In this document: one piece after another, positions 18,813 through 28,743 of the stretch
Position numbering within the stretch: the first letter of the stretch is position 1
How the letters are laid out: each line of letters begins with the position of its first letter
From: Aliiglaciecola sp. CAU 1673
GTDB taxonomy: Bacteria > Pseudomonadota > Gammaproteobacteria > Enterobacterales > Alteromonadaceae
NCBI RefSeq assembly: GCF_029223185.1
Contig: NZ_JARHUG010000004.1
Coordinates: 124,001-188,000 of the forward strand
DNA: 64,000 nucleotides
Reading direction: 5' to 3'
Notes under the pieces: generated by a model
Databases searched by the model: none
Told to the model about the DNA's origin: nothing
Seen by the model: only the letters and a program-made list of their open reading frames with translations
Program-made: the position numbers and the translations under genes

Positions 18813-19838
18813 TTAAGGCCTTTCCATTAGAAGTTTTTCTATTCGGTGCTTTATTTTGGTTGGAACCTGCCTGGAAACCTCTTGCGTGGCCTCTCGGATG
18901 GCGTATAAAAATCCCTCAGAGGAGGCATTTCCATGGCTCTTTACAACAATTCCGCGCAATCCTATCAGACTCGCTCCGTTGTACTGGTCGGGGTTCACCC
19001 TGCCATAGATCTTCCGCAGTATGGGAAGCGCCATGCGCGCCATCAGCTTTGACAGCAAATTCTGCTGCGACACCCGTTTTACTTCGTTAATGATAAGCTT
19101 ACCCAAGCCCTCACAAGCTTTCAGGGCAATATTGCCAACAAAACCGTCGGTAACCACCACATCGGCCTTGTCGGTGAAAATATCATTGCCTTCTATATAA
19201 CCGATGTAGTTAATACTGGGGACAGCGCTAAGTAACTGTGCCGTATTCTTGACCTGGTCATTGCCTTTGATCTGCTCTTCACCCACGTTAAGCAGTGCGA
19301 CCCGGGGTTTGTCGATGCCTTCTACGGACTCCGCCATGACCGAGCCCATCACCGCATATTGGAATAAAATTTCAGAATCGCAGCTGACATTGGCACCGAG
19401 ATCCAGCAAAAAAACTTTTTTATGACTGGTGGTGGGTAATGAAGATATCAGCGCGGGACGATCGATGCCGGGTAAGGTTTTGAGCACGTAATAGGCCATG
19501 GCCAGCAGGGCACCGGTATTACCGGCACTGACACAGGCATCCGCATCACCTTCTTCCACTAACTCCAACGCTTTACGCATCGAAGAATGGGATTTATTGC
19601 GAAGGGCTGAACTGGGTTTTTCACTCATGCCCACCACTTGATCGGTATGCACAATTTGCATGCGTTTAAGTGGGGCATTGGGATAACGTTGCAGCTCTGC
19701 CGCCAGCATGTGCTGATCGCCACAAAGCAACAATTTAAGATTTGGGTTTTCTTTTACCGCAAGAATTGCAGCTTCAATAGTAACAGGGGGGCCATTATCG
19801 CCCCCCATCATATCTAACGCTATGGTTAGATTGGACAA
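18813..19838 (-). CDS. plsX: Phosphate acyltransferase PlsX
   Basis: 341 residues. Makes acyl-phosphate from acyl-ACP for phospholipid synthesis by PlsY. N-terminal IALDMMGGDNGP, the GADACVSAGNTGALLA-like segment (DADACVSAGNTGALL), FLLDLGANVSCDSEILFQYA, and VVTDGFVGNIALKACEG are all family signatures. Between rpmF and fabH as in E. coli. Confidence 0.96.
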   Translation of the reverse strand: MSNLTIALDMMGGDNGPPVTIEAAILAVKENPNLKLLLCGDQHMLAAELQRYPNAPLKRMQIVHTDQVVGMSEKPSSALRNKSHSSMRKALELVEEGDADACVSAGNTGALLAMAYYVLKTLPGIDRPALISSLPTTSHKKVFLLDLGANVSCDSEILFQYAVMGSVMAESVEGIDKPRVALLNVGEEQIKGNDQVKNTAQLLSAVPSINYIGYIEGNDIFTDKADVVVTDGFVGNIALKACEGLGKLIINEVKRVSQQNLLSKLMARMALPILRKIYGRVNPDQYNGASLIGLRGIVVKSHGNASSEGFLYAIREATQEVSRQVPTKIKHRIEKLLMERP

Positions 19839-19860
19839 AGTCTATCCGCCAACCCGAGGG

Positions 19861-20031
19861 TTACAGAGAAATGACTTTTTTGCCCTTGTAGAAACCGTCT
19901 GCTGTGACGTGATGACGACGATGCGTCTCGCCTGAGGTGGAATCTACAGACAAAGTTGCCGCAGTCAGGGCGTCATGTGAACGACGCATGCCACGCTTAG
20001 AACGGGTTTTACGATTCTGTTGTACCGCCAT
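19861..20031 (-). CDS. rpmF: 50S ribosomal protein L32
   Basis: A 56-residue protein read by hand: starts [20 protein letters not shown] and ends KGKKVISL. Basic N-terminal half and the conserved motif GETHRRHHV identify L32; this version lacks the zinc cysteines, as E. coli L32 does. Its ATG lies three bases after the yceD stop, and plsX starts 22 bases after its own stop, so yceD-rpmF-plsX form one unit. Confidence 0.97.
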   Translation of the reverse strand: MAVQQNRKTRSKRGMRRSHDALTAATLSVDSTSGETHRRHHVTADGFYKGKKVISL

Positions 20032-20034
20032 TAC

Positions 20035-20562
20035 CTACTCCTGCTCTCGCTTAAGTTCTTTCAACACCGCAAAGGGGTTTGGACGCTCAACGGCCGGTTC
20101 AATCTCTCCAAAACTCATTTCGTCACTATTTCGCTTGCAATCTTCTTCTGCGTGGAAGGCTACAATAGGCAGTGCCAAAATCAGCTCATCTTCGAAAAGC
20201 TGGAGGAGATCGATTTCTCCATGGTCATTAACCTCGACCGGTTCGTAAGCTTCCGGTAGTTCATCAATATCTTCTTCGGCTTTGACGGGGCAGAAGCTGA
20301 AGGAGACGTCCAAAGAATGAACAAAGGACTCATTACATCTCTGACAGATAAGCGATACTGTGGTGGACAAGTTGCCTTCGAAGAAAACCAGTCCCTGCGC
20401 GTCTTTATCGAACCGGAGTTCAACGTTGACTTCGTCGTCCACTGCAGCCACTACTTGCTGCAACCGTTCCATATCTGATGTCATCATCACACCCCTGAAA
20501 TAAGAGCGTTTGATAGCATTTTTGATAGGATCGAGCTGCTTGGGCAGTTTCACTTTCTGCAT
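20035..20562 (-). CDS. yceD: YceD (DUF177) 23S rRNA accumulation protein
   Basis: 175 residues. N-terminus MQKVKLPKQLDPIKNA aligns with E. coli YceD from its first residue, which fixes this start. A central ICQRCNESFVHSL Cys pair, the acidic motif PEAYEPVEVNDHGEIDLLQL and the C-terminal PNPFAVLKELK are conserved. Needed for normal 23S rRNA levels; always beside rpmF. The start codon has no Shine-Dalgarno and sits only a few bases after the expected transcription start. Confidence 0.95.
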   Translation of the reverse strand: MQKVKLPKQLDPIKNAIKRSYFRGVMMTSDMERLQQVVAAVDDEVNVELRFDKDAQGLVFFEGNLSTTVSLICQRCNESFVHSLDVSFSFCPVKAEEDIDELPEAYEPVEVNDHGEIDLLQLFEDELILALPIVAFHAEEDCKRNSDEMSFGEIEPAVERPNPFAVLKELKREQE

Positions 20563-20571
20563 AGGGCGCGC

Positions 20572-20600
20572 ATGATATAGCCACTTAGGCCTTGAGTCAA
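20572..20600 (-). promoter_or_regulatory. Predicted sigma-70 promoter of yceD-rpmF-plsX
   Basis: On the minus strand TTGACT (20595-20600) is followed after 17 bases by TATCAT (20572-20577). Transcription should begin near 20565, about three bases before the yceD ATG. Confidence 0.6.
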
Positions 20601-20790
20601 AGAAATTCTATAGCGCCAGGCCCTATAACGCCTTGAATCTGGGTGATTATAGGCCTCCGCCATGGTTTTTAAACAAACCATGCAAAAATACGATTGAAAC
20701 GACTTTTTCTGAAGCCTCATCAGTCAGCAGGCTTTTATCCTCTTCAAATCTATCGATAAAATGACCCCATGATATCGTCGAGACCTTGCC

Positions 20791-21372
20791 ATGGAATTGA
20801 TTCTTGCCTCTACCTCCCCTTTTCGACGCGAGCTATTAAGCCGTTTGGGAATACCATTTAGATGTGTATCTCCAGAGGTGGATGAAACTGCAAAAGAGAA
20901 GGAACCTGCAGATCAGTTGGTTGCCCGGTTGGCAAGACTCAAGGCCGAAGCCGTGGCAGCAAGAGTATCCGGCGCATTGGTTATAGGCTCTGATCAAGTG
21001 GCCGAGCTAAACGGGCAAATCTTCGGCAAACCTCATACTCATGAAAATGCGCTGCGACAGTTACGCCTTGCCAGTGGCAATACTGTGCAGTTTCATACCG
21101 GACTCTGTGTGATGGATACCACAAGCGGCGTGCAACAAATTTTAGTAGAGCCCTTTGAGGTCACCTTTCGCCCATTGACCGAACAGCAAATAGAACAGTA
21201 CTTGCTGCGTGAGCAGCCTTATCAATGTGCGGGCAGCTTTAAAAGTGAAGGGCTGGGGATCTGCCTGTTTGAAAAAATGCAGGGACGTGATCCCAATAGC
21301 TTGATTGGCTTACCTTTGATGGGGTTAGTCGACCTGCTGGCGCGCTTCGGTGTCGATCCTCTAACCCAGTAA
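20791..21372 (+). CDS. yceF: Maf-family nucleoside triphosphate pyrophosphatase (YceF type)
   Basis: 193 residues. N-terminal ILASTSPFRRELLSRLG is the Maf substrate loop; VDETAKEKEP, VARLARLKAEAVA, VIGSDQVAELNGQIFGKP and CAGSFKSEGLG follow in order. This YceF-like subgroup acts as a 7-methyl-GTP pyrophosphatase, removing non-canonical nucleotides. Divergent from yceD. Its last 12 bases overlap the end of the converging HAD gene. Confidence 0.93.
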   Translation: MELILASTSPFRRELLSRLGIPFRCVSPEVDETAKEKEPADQLVARLARLKAEAVAARVSGALVIGSDQVAELNGQIFGKPHTHENALRQLRLASGNTVQFHTGLCVMDTTSGVQQILVEPFEVTFRPLTEQQIEQYLLREQPYQCAGSFKSEGLGICLFEKMQGRDPNSLIGLPLMGLVDLLARFGVDPLTQ

Positions 21373-22005
21373 ATAGGCTTGCAGTTCGGTCAGCGAATCG
21401 GCAATGGTTAAAGGACTATGGGCGGCGAGTCTGGCCTCTTCATGGACGCCATGACTCATTGCAATACGATCCATTTTAAGTTGTTCGGCCATCTGCATAT
21501 CGTATGTGGTATCGCCAATCATCACCGCATGCCGGGCATCAATCCCGGTCTCCAGCAAGATCTCCGATAACATCTGAGGATGTGGCTTAGAAGCAGTTTC
21601 ATCGCCACAACGGGATGTCACAAAGTAATGGCCGGTAGCCGTTTCCTGCCATACCCGATGTAAGCCGCGTCGCGCCTTACCGGTCGCCACCGCCATCAAG
21701 ACCCCTTTGCTTTTGAGGTTATCCAGCAGATCATAAGCGCCTGCGAACATGGGTGTTGGGGTGCTATCCCGCTCCACATATTCTTCACGGTAACAATCCA
21801 ACAACAAAGCGGCTTGAGTCTCTGAAAGTGCACCGAATAATCTGACCATCGCCGGCTGCAAACTGATACCGATAATATCCTTTACCGCTGCTTCTGAAGG
21901 CACAGGCAAGCCTGCGCGACGGGCAGAAGTTTGCATAGCAGAAACGATACGTGCACCGGAATCCATCAAGGTTCCGTCCCAATCGAAGATGACCAACTTA
22001 TGCAT
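21361..22005 (-). CDS. HAD-superfamily (Gph-like) phosphatase
   Basis: 214 residues. HAD motif I FDWDGTLMDS with nucleophile Asp8 and general acid Asp10, motif II VATGK, motif III region ASKPHPQML, motif IV IGDTTYDMQMA. The helical cap (residues about 15-85) makes it a C1-type phosphatase like phosphoglycolate phosphatase. The substrate is not known. Its start overlaps the end of rluC by eight bases, so both are co-transcribed; its end overlaps maf by 12 bases. Confidence 0.88.
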   Translation of the reverse strand: MHKLVIFDWDGTLMDSGARIVSAMQTSARRAGLPVPSEAAVKDIIGISLQPAMVRLFGALSETQAALLLDCYREEYVERDSTPTPMFAGAYDLLDNLKSKGVLMAVATGKARRGLHRVWQETATGHYFVTSRCGDETASKPHPQMLSEILLETGIDARHAVMIGDTTYDMQMAEQLKMDRIAMSHGVHEEARLAAHSPLTIADSLTELQAYLLG

Positions 22006-22948
22006 GGCTGAGATTTTTCAGTACCTGGGAGAGCTGCGGATCTAACGGCGCGATCAATGTTTGTCTCTCACCGGTTTTGGGGTGCATAAATGACAAACTG
22101 TAGGCATGCAAAAACAGTCGGTGTAATCCTTTTTCCTGCATAGCAAGGTTAAAAACCTCGTCGTTGTACTTATCATCGCCGCCGATGCAATGACCGGCAT
22201 ACTGGCAATGCACACGAATTTGATGAGTACGCCCGGTCACCGGAAAGGCTTCAACCAAAGTGGCCTGCTCAAAGCTTTGTAACACGCGGTAGCGGGTTTC
22301 CGATTCCTTACCGTCTTCAGCCACCGAGACCATGCGCTCGCCTGATTTAAGAATGTTTTTTCTTAATGCAGCTTTGACTTTATTGCGGCTGGCGGGCCAG
22401 TGTCCACTCACCAATGCGTGGTAGCGCTTGTCGACCTGCTTTTCACGTAATTGTTCATGCAGAGACTTTAATGCTGAGCGGCGTTTAGCGACCAACAGGC
22501 AGCCGGAGGTATCACGATCTAATCGATGAACCAGTTCCAAGAACTTTTGTTCTGGACGCAGGGCGCGCAAAGCCTCAATCACCCCGAAGCTCAGGCCACT
22601 ACCACCATGAACGGCCATGCCTGACGGTTTATTGATGGCAATCAGTTGGTCGTCTTCAAACAGGATATATTGCTCAAGGTTTGCCACCTTATTGAGCTTC
22701 ACCGAAGGCAATTCCTGCGGCTCAGCCACCTTCACCGGTGGAATCCTGACCTCGTCATGAGCCTGTAGTTTGTAGTCGGGCTTTACCCGTTTTTTGTTGA
22801 CCCGTACTTCACCCTTGCGTAAAACACGATAAATCAGACTCTTCGGCACACCTTTAAGGAAAGTGCGCAAAAAGTTATCGATACGCTGCCCTTCAAGTTC
22901 AGGATCGACTTGTACAAGCTGTACTTTTGTTGGATTGGTCTCTGTCAT
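21998..22948 (-). CDS. rluC: 23S rRNA pseudouridine(955/2504/2580) synthase
   Basis: 316 residues. S4 RNA-binding domain (residues about 20-85), then the RluA-type catalytic domain with Asp144 in HRLDRDTSGCLLVAKR, the same position as in E. coli RluC. NKPSGMAVHGGSG and GRTHQIRVHCQYAGH are also conserved. Modifies three uridines in 23S rRNA. Divergent from rne across a 568-base gap, as in E. coli. Confidence 0.95.
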   Translation of the reverse strand: MTETNPTKVQLVQVDPELEGQRIDNFLRTFLKGVPKSLIYRVLRKGEVRVNKKRVKPDYKLQAHDEVRIPPVKVAEPQELPSVKLNKVANLEQYILFEDDQLIAINKPSGMAVHGGSGLSFGVIEALRALRPEQKFLELVHRLDRDTSGCLLVAKRRSALKSLHEQLREKQVDKRYHALVSGHWPASRNKVKAALRKNILKSGERMVSVAEDGKESETRYRVLQSFEQATLVEAFPVTGRTHQIRVHCQYAGHCIGGDDKYNDEVFNLAMQEKGLHRLFLHAYSLSFMHPKTGERQTLIAPLDPQLSQVLKNLSHA

Positions 22949-23516
22949 AGTGGCGTCATTCTACCTCAAAGCCAGCCTGTGAGGGCGAGATTTTTCTTCA
23001 CTTTTACGCCATTTATTGGGTTTTAAAGCCCATTCGCCAATAAAGTCATCAACAAGGTTGAATTGGCAGGCTTTCACAGCCAGTTTACCTTGCCTGTTTG
23101 CGAGATTTGGTGCGATAATCCAACCAGCTGCTTTTTATGGCTTTTTAAGTGCCCTAAGAAGGAGCCAAAAAATTATGATGCATGGGCCTGAACGCGAGAC
23201 GGTTTGAGTTACCTCCCGATCTGCGACTGCACCAGCCACGAAGAGTGTAAAAGTTCGTGATGACAGGTACAGCAGAGCCACAGCATCCTCAATTATTTTC
23301 AAAAGATTGCTATCGAAGCACAGATAAAGACCAGTTTGAAATCTGCATGGCCAGGTGCCGTGCAGATGTAAAAATTAGTATTTAAAAAATGTAAACGTTG
23401 TATATGGCGCAGCCATCCCTAGGCAAGCCTACAGTCGGGAGACTGCAGAATGCTCACCGCAAACCTGGTGGCGCTCTGTCCGTCGATAGTGATCGATATG
23501 TTTATCGAGTCACAAT
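22949..23516 (+). promoter_or_regulatory. Divergent promoter region and long rne 5' leader
   Basis: 568 bases without a supported gene. A plausible rne promoter is TTGCCT (23090-23095) with GATAAT (23114-23119) at 18-base spacing, which would give a leader of about 390 bases, close to the 361 of E. coli rne. An 8-bp inverted repeat (TTTATTGG 23012-23019, CCAATAAA 23037-23044) lies upstream. In E. coli this leader folds and lets RNase E repress its own mRNA. Confidence 0.6.
23341..23367 (+). promoter_or_regulatory. Stable hairpin in the rne leader
   Basis: Arms 23341-23351 and 23357-23367 pair over 11 bp (one T-G wobble) around the loop CAGGT. A second, 5-bp hairpin (CAGTC GGGA GACTG) follows at 23432-23445. 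Candidate counterparts of the autoregulatory hairpins of E. coli rne. Confidence 0.6.
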
Positions 23517-26480
23517 ATGAAAAGAATGTTGATCAACGCAACTCAGCATGAAGAGTTGCGTGTGGCCCTAGTAGATGGCCAAAAACTCTACGATCTGGAT
23601 ATCGAAAGTCCAGGACACGAACAGAAAAAAGCCAATATCTATAAAGGTAAAATCACGAGGGTAGAGCCCAGCTTAGAAGCGGCCTTCGTAGATTACGGCG
23701 CTGACCGCCACGGCTTCCTCCCCCTCAAAGAAATCGCCCGCACCTACTTTCCCAAAGGATACAACTTCGAAGGCCGTCCCAATATCAAAGACGCCATTAA
23801 GGAAGGTCAGGAAGTTATTGTTCAGATAGATAAAGAAGAACGTGGTCAAAAAGGCGCGGCCTTAACCACTTTTATCAGTCTGGCCGGCAGTTATCTGGTG
23901 TTGATGCCCAATAATCCCCGTGCAGGTGGCATTTCCCGTCGTATTGAGGGTGACGAGCGCACTGAACTCAAGAGCGCCCTGAATCAGTTGAGCCTGCCTG
24001 ACGGCATGGGCCTGATTGTACGCACCGCCGGTGTGGGTAAATCTTATGAAGAGCTGGAATGGGACTTAGGGGTACTACTGACCCATTGGCAGGCCATTGA
24101 AGAAGCCTCCAAAACCCGCCCTGCCCCTTTCCTGATCCATCAGGAAAGCAATGTAATCGTGCGCTCCATTCGTGACTATCTGCGTCGCGATATCGGCGAG
24201 ATCCTGATTGATGATACCGAGATTTTTGATCTCGCTAAGCAGCATATTGATCTTATTCGCCCCGATTTTGCCAGCCGCGTAAAGCTTTACAAGGGTGATG
24301 TTCCCCTGTTCAGCCATTACCAGATTGAGACTCAGATCGAATCCGCCTTCCAGCGCGAAGTAAGATTGCCCTCTGGTGGCTCTATCGTAATCGATCAGAC
24401 CGAAGCGCTGACCTCTATCGATATTAACTCCGCCAGGGCGACCAAAGGCGGTGACATCGAAGAAACGGCACTTAACACCAACCTTGAAGCTGCCGATGAA
24501 ATTGCCCGTCAATTGCGTCTGCGTGACCTAGGTGGCCTGTTGGTTATCGACTTTATTGATATGACCCCGGTACGTCATCAGCGCGAAGTAGAAAAACGCC
24601 TGGCCGATGCCGTACGTCATGACAGAGCCCGTGTGCAACTTGGCCGCATTTCCCGCTTTGGTCTGTTGGAAATGTCTCGTCAACGTCTGCGTCCTTCTCT
24701 GGGTGAGTCTGCTCACCATGTGTGCCCTCGTTGTAACGGCCATGGCACAGTGCGTGGAACAGAATCGTTGGCCCTTTCCGTGCTGCGTATCATGGAAGAA
24801 GAGGCAATTAAAGAGCATACCAACCTGGTCGAAGCACAGGTACCAGTCAGTGTTGCTACATATTTACTGAATGAAAAACGCCGCGCGGTACGCAGTATCG
24901 AAGAACGCCATGGTGTGAGATTGCTGGTTCTGCCCAATCCCAATATGGAAACGCCGGCCTATCGGGTAACCCGCCACAAGCTGGATGACGAACAATTCGA
25001 AGTCAGCTACCAGGTTAGCCTGGATGAAAAAGCGGAAGATAACAGTGTACGCAATGTTGTAGAGCCTACGCCAAGAGAAGTGCCAGTTCTGCAGACGTTG
25101 GCCACGCCAGCCAAGGCCGCACCTGTAGCGAAAGAGGTCGTTCAGGGGCCATCTTTGTTTGCACGTATCGGTAACTGGCTGGGCGACCTGTTTAAGCAGG
25201 AAGAAGAAAAACCGAAGAAGGCCTCTTCAGAGCGCCAGCAGTCTTCACGTCGTAAGCCTCGCCATGAACAAGGTGGTCGCGGACGTCGCAGCGAGGGAAA
25301 TCGCGATAACAGAGCCGAAGGCGCCCGTGAAGATGCACGCCGTGAAGACGGACGCAGAGCTGACAGTTCGCGTGGCCGTGGCGATCGCCGTCCTCGTAGC
25401 CAAGACAAGCGTCAGGATCAGGGCCGCAATGAAATACGCGAGGATCAGCGTACTGACCGCAAAGACACTCGTGGCGATCGCCAAAAGCCAAGGCGTGAAG
25501 AAACGGAGTCCATGGACAGAAATGAGGGCGAACAACAAGCCGGCGCCCGTCAGGAGCAAACGGCGCAAAGACGCCAGCGCCGTGATCGTCGCCGCAGTGT
25601 ACGCGTTCAGGATACCAATGCAGTAGAAACTGCTCAGGCTGTAAACGCGGCGGAAGACACGACTGCTGAGCGTCATCCAACCCCTGCACCTGTGAAATCG
25701 GTAGCCGACGAAAATCTTCCGTCAGACGTGGTCAGCACTGAGAGTGACAATCAGGAAGATGAAAACACCGGCTCAACTAGCCGCAACCGCAGCCGCCGTT
25801 CTCCTCGTCATATTCGTGCTGCTGGTCAGAAGCGTCGCCGCGAGCAGGAAGAGGAAAATGTGGAAGCTAACACCAACCAGCAGGACCAACTTGCGCTGGA
25901 TGTTAGCGATGAGCAGCCTGTTGAGGTGTCTGTAAAGTCATCACAAGAAGCCGAGTCCATTCAGACCGAGACCATTCAGACCGAGACAACTCAGCCTGAG
26001 TTGGTACAGGATGAACCAGCATCGGCCGAGGTGGTAGCTAAAGAAGTGGCGGAAGAGCAATCCGAAGCCCCCCAGGACGAAGAGAGCCAACCTAAACGCA
26101 GACGCCGCACCAAAGCCCCACAACAAGTGGAAATCGCCTTGGATGAAGCAGCTTCAGACGAGAAAAAAGAGCCCCAGGGTGACGAGCAGGTTGCTGTAAC
26201 CGCCGAATCTGCACCTGTCAAAGCAGAAACGGTAAAAGCTGAAGCCCCTAAACAGAAGCTAAGCGTTTCAGAAGTGCAGTTCAAAGGGCCTGTGTTCCGC
26301 TTTATCAATCACCCCATGGCTAAGCCTGTTAGCCTGAATGATGAGTTTAGCGATATTCAGATCAGCTCCATTGATATTGCCCAACGCCCAGCCCTGAAGA
26401 TTTCGGGCAAGGCTGCTGCGGCACAAAGCTACAGCCGTCAGGTAGAAGCACCGGCGACTAAGCCACAAAGTCTGGCATAA
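23517..26480 (+). CDS. rne: Ribonuclease E
   Basis: 987 residues. Catalytic N-terminal half: S1 domain from about residue 35 ([23 protein letters not shown]), DNase-I-like domain with the metal-binding Asp near 302 (TSIDINSAR) and [13 protein letters not shown], and the zinc link CPRC at 403/406. A membrane-binding amphipathic helix is visible at about 545-560 ([16 protein letters not shown]). The C-terminal half is a disordered Arg/Glu/Gln-rich scaffold for the degradosome, with a short tandem repeat [10 protein letters not shown], and ends in a conserved-looking segment ([16 protein letters not shown]). Leads mRNA decay and rRNA/tRNA processing at the inner membrane. Confidence 0.97.
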   Translation: MKRMLINATQHEELRVALVDGQKLYDLDIESPGHEQKKANIYKGKITRVEPSLEAAFVDYGADRHGFLPLKEIARTYFPKGYNFEGRPNIKDAIKEGQEVIVQIDKEERGQKGAALTTFISLAGSYLVLMPNNPRAGGISRRIEGDERTELKSALNQLSLPDGMGLIVRTAGVGKSYEELEWDLGVLLTHWQAIEEASKTRPAPFLIHQESNVIVRSIRDYLRRDIGEILIDDTEIFDLAKQHIDLIRPDFASRVKLYKGDVPLFSHYQIETQIESAFQREVRLPSGGSIVIDQTEALTSIDINSARATKGGDIEETALNTNLEAADEIARQLRLRDLGGLLVIDFIDMTPVRHQREVEKRLADAVRHDRARVQLGRISRFGLLEMSRQRLRPSLGESAHHVCPRCNGHGTVRGTESLALSVLRIMEEEAIKEHTNLVEAQVPVSVATYLLNEKRRAVRSIEERHGVRLLVLPNPNMETPAYRVTRHKLDDEQFEVSYQVSLDEKAEDNSVRNVVEPTPREVPVLQTLATPAKAAPVAKEVVQGPSLFARIGNWLGDLFKQEEEKPKKASSERQQSSRRKPRHEQGGRGRRSEGNRDNRAEGAREDARREDGRRADSSRGRGDRRPRSQDKRQDQGRNEIREDQRTDRKDTRGDRQKPRREETESMDRNEGEQQAGARQEQTAQRRQRRDRRRSVRVQDTNAVETAQAVNAAEDTTAERHPTPAPVKSVADENLPSDVVSTESDNQEDENTGSTSRNRSRRSPRHIRAAGQKRRREQEEENVEANTNQQDQLALDVSDEQPVEVSVKSSQEAESIQTETIQTETTQPELVQDEPASAEVVAKEVAEEQSEAPQDEESQPKRRRRTKAPQQVEIALDEAASDEKKEPQGDEQVAVTAESAPVKAETVKAEAPKQKLSVSEVQFKGPVFRFINHPMAKPVSLNDEFSDIQISSIDIAQRPALKISGKAAAAQSYSRQVEAPATKPQSLA

Positions 26481-26493
26481 AAGCCAAGTCACT

Positions 26494-26522
26494 AAAAAGG
26501 CCGCTATATCGCGGCCTTTTTT
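26494..26522. terminator. Bidirectional terminator between rne and pyrF
   Basis: AAAAAGGCCGC and GCGGCCTTTTTT around a short TATAT loop, with A- and T-runs on the two sides, placed between two converging genes. Confidence 0.9.
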
Positions 26523-26541
26523 ATTATGAGATTTCAGTTTA

Positions 26542-27246
26542 TCAGGCAAGTCCAATAGAGCGGTTAATAGCTAATAGCGCCTGCGCTGGATTTTCAGCCT
26601 GAGTAATTGGACGGCCAATGACCATGTAGTCAACGCCAGCCGCGATAGCCTGCTCTGGAGTCATGATCCGTTGCTGGTCGCCCTTATCACTGCCGGCAGG
26701 ACGGATCCCCGGAGTAACCAATGTAAACGCCTGGCCCAATTGACTCTTCAATAGAGACGCTTCCTGTGCTGAGCACACCACCCCATCCAAACCGGCGTTT
26801 TGGGTAAGCTTGGCCAAATGCAGTACCTGTTGCTCCGGGCTTAAGGCAATGCCGGTTTCTGATAAATCAGAGGCGGACATGCTGGTCAGTACGGTTACCG
26901 CGATTAACAAAGGTTTATCCGTACCAAAAGCTTCCAATGCCTCACGGCTGGTTTCCATCATCTTGGTACCGCCACTGGCATGCAGGTTGACCATCCACAC
27001 GCCCATGTCAGCCGCCGCGACACAAGCCTTAGCAACGGTCGTGGGGATATCGTGAAACTTCAGATCCAAAAACACATCGAAGCCCTTGCCGATCAGCCTT
27101 CTTACAAATACCGGACCAAAGTAGGTAAACATTTCTTTGCCCACTTTCAGACGGCATTGGCTGGGATCGATAGCATCCACAAAGGTCATGGCTTTGCTTT
27201 CACTATCAAAATCCAAGGCGATAACCACTTTAGGATCGTTCTTCAC
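26542..27246 (-). CDS. pyrF: Orotidine 5'-phosphate decarboxylase
   Basis: 234 residues. Last step of UMP synthesis. [12 protein letters not shown] at the N-terminus, catalytic Lys/Asp in [37 protein letters not shown] (phosphate loop) and [11 protein letters not shown]. Three bases after lapB, the usual lapA-lapB-pyrF order of gammaproteobacteria. Confidence 0.97.
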   Translation of the reverse strand: MKNDPKVVIALDFDSESKAMTFVDAIDPSQCRLKVGKEMFTYFGPVFVRRLIGKGFDVFLDLKFHDIPTTVAKACVAAADMGVWMVNLHASGGTKMMETSREALEAFGTDKPLLIAVTVLTSMSASDLSETGIALSPEQQVLHLAKLTQNAGLDGVVCSAQEASLLKSQLGQAFTLVTPGIRPAGSDKGDQQRIMTPEQAIAAGVDYMVIGRPITQAENPAQALLAINRSIGLA

Positions 27247-27249
27247 TCT

Positions 27250-28419
27250 TTACTCTCCGTCCAAGCCCTTTATGGGCTTAACCGCCCCCCACTTCTTACA
27301 GGAGGGACATAACCAATGGATCTGACGTCCGGAAAAACCGCAGGAAGTACAGCGGTATTTGGGACGTTGATTAATTTGTTCGCGGATAAGCTCTTGCAGC
27401 ATGGTCAGACATTCCTGAACCTGCTGGCTGTCTTGCTGGGCTCTGAATAACTGCAGTAGCGTTTCAAAGCCACGCATGGTCGGCTTCTTACGTAATTGTT
27501 GCAATAAAAACTGTGCCGCCTGCTCTTGTTTGCCCTGTTTGGCCATCAGCTTTACCTTAGCCAAGTATGCGGTTGCACATTGCTGATGGTAATTCTCGAG
27601 CAATTCACCCAATGCTTCGTCGTCATTGGTATGTTCGGCACAAATTTCCAGCAATGGCACCGCCTCACTTAGCCAGGTGATATCCCTGACCGGAACCTCT
27701 TTGAGGTACGCCTGCGCCTGGCGATAGTCCTGCATTTCAATGGCCATTTCACCCAGCATCAGCCAAGGCCTTACCGCATGCTCATCGGATAAAATGGCCT
27801 GCTGCAGGCTCTTTTCAGCGGCTTCAAATTGCTGCTTTCTGAGCTGCACGGCGGCACGCTCACAATAAAAATGTGCTACCCGCTCCCATAATTCCGGGCC
27901 GGCGCCTTCACAGTCCACCATGCGTTCAGCCAGTTCGATGGCTCTGTCCCATTCTTTGGTGGTTTGATAGATACTAAACAGCTGTTGCTGCGCATCCAGA
28001 AAGTGTTTGTCGCTGTCTAACAATTGCAGGAAGGCTGCTTCTGCGCGCTCTAAAAAGCCGGCTAATAAATAATCCCGGCCCAATTCCTTCAGCGCTTGCT
28101 GCTTTTCACTGTCGGATAATTGCTCTTTGTCTACCAGGTTCTGATGAACGCGAATAGCACGGTCCAGCTCACCGCGGTGGCGAAAGAAATTGCCCATGGC
28201 AATATGGGTTTCCACCGTACCACTGTCCACATTGATCATTTTGATCAATGTATCCACAGCTTTATCGGGTTGATCGGAAAGAAGAAAGTTAAGCCCTTTG
28301 TAGTAATGTCTGGACAGAATACTGGATTCTTTGCGCTGGGCTTGACGCACACTGTTACGCCCCATCACCCAACCATAGCCGGCAGCGACAGGGAGTAACA
28401 AAAACAATAATTCAAGCAT
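27250..28419 (-). CDS. lapB: LapB (YciM), lipopolysaccharide assembly regulator
   Basis: 389 residues, the same length as E. coli LapB. One N-terminal membrane segment (LELLFLLLPVAAGYGWVMG), a string of TPR helices, and a C-terminal rubredoxin-like metal site, CTSCGFSG with CPSCKKWG. Works at the inner membrane as adaptor for FtsH-dependent LpxC breakdown and so sets the rate of lipid A synthesis. Starts five bases after lapA. Confidence 0.95.
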   Translation of the reverse strand: MLELLFLLLPVAAGYGWVMGRNSVRQAQRKESSILSRHYYKGLNFLLSDQPDKAVDTLIKMINVDSGTVETHIAMGNFFRHRGELDRAIRVHQNLVDKEQLSDSEKQQALKELGRDYLLAGFLERAEAAFLQLLDSDKHFLDAQQQLFSIYQTTKEWDRAIELAERMVDCEGAGPELWERVAHFYCERAAVQLRKQQFEAAEKSLQQAILSDEHAVRPWLMLGEMAIEMQDYRQAQAYLKEVPVRDITWLSEAVPLLEICAEHTNDDEALGELLENYHQQCATAYLAKVKLMAKQGKQEQAAQFLLQQLRKKPTMRGFETLLQLFRAQQDSQQVQECLTMLQELIREQINQRPKYRCTSCGFSGRQIHWLCPSCKKWGAVKPIKGLDGE

Positions 28420-28424
28420 GGAGC

Positions 28425-28694
28425 CTAGGCTCCCCGGCTGGGTTCGCTGAATCGGCTTTTACGGTGACGCCATTTGAAGACAGCAAACCACAACAGGCAG
28501 ATAAATAAGCAACTCAGCAGACCGGCAAAAAACATCAACGCCATCAGACTCGACAAGCGGATTTCAGATTGAGCAATAAGATAGCTGACCGTCACCATGT
28601 GATCATTTTGCGCCCCAAAGGCCAGAGCAATAAGAAAGATAGCAACAGCAACCAGTAGACTGAGAACGAGCTTCAACGGGTCCTCCGACGCCAT
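28425..28694 (-). CDS. lapA: LapA (YciS) lipopolysaccharide assembly protein A
   Basis: 89 residues from the ATG at 28694. Two membrane segments (VLSLLVAVAIFLIALAFGAQ, then LMALMFFAGLLSCLFICLLW) with the conserved GAQNDHMVTVSYLIAQSEIRLSS-type linker. Partner of LapB. The start lies only a few bases beyond the terminator stem at 28699-28730, so the ribosome-binding site must overlap that stem; a GTG at 28709 is an alternative. Confidence 0.9.
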   Translation of the reverse strand: MASEDPLKLVLSLLVAVAIFLIALAFGAQNDHMVTVSYLIAQSEIRLSSLMALMFFAGLLSCLFICLLWFAVFKWRHRKSRFSEPSRGA

Positions 28695-28698
28695 AAAT

Positions 28699-28730
28699 AA
28701 AAACGGCACTCCAAAAGGAATGCCGTTTTT
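28699..28730 (-). terminator. Terminator/attenuator between ihfB and lapA
   Basis: Stem AAAAACGGCACTCC / GGAATGCCGTTTTT with an AAAA loop and one mismatch. On the minus strand it follows the ihfB stop by 13 bases and runs into the lapA start. Confidence 0.85.
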
Positions 28731-28743
28731 ACAACAAGAAAAA

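Noticed and set aside
23016-23207. Small open frame in the rne leader
   Set aside because: No Shine-Dalgarno, no similarity, and crosses the predicted promoter at 23090-23119.
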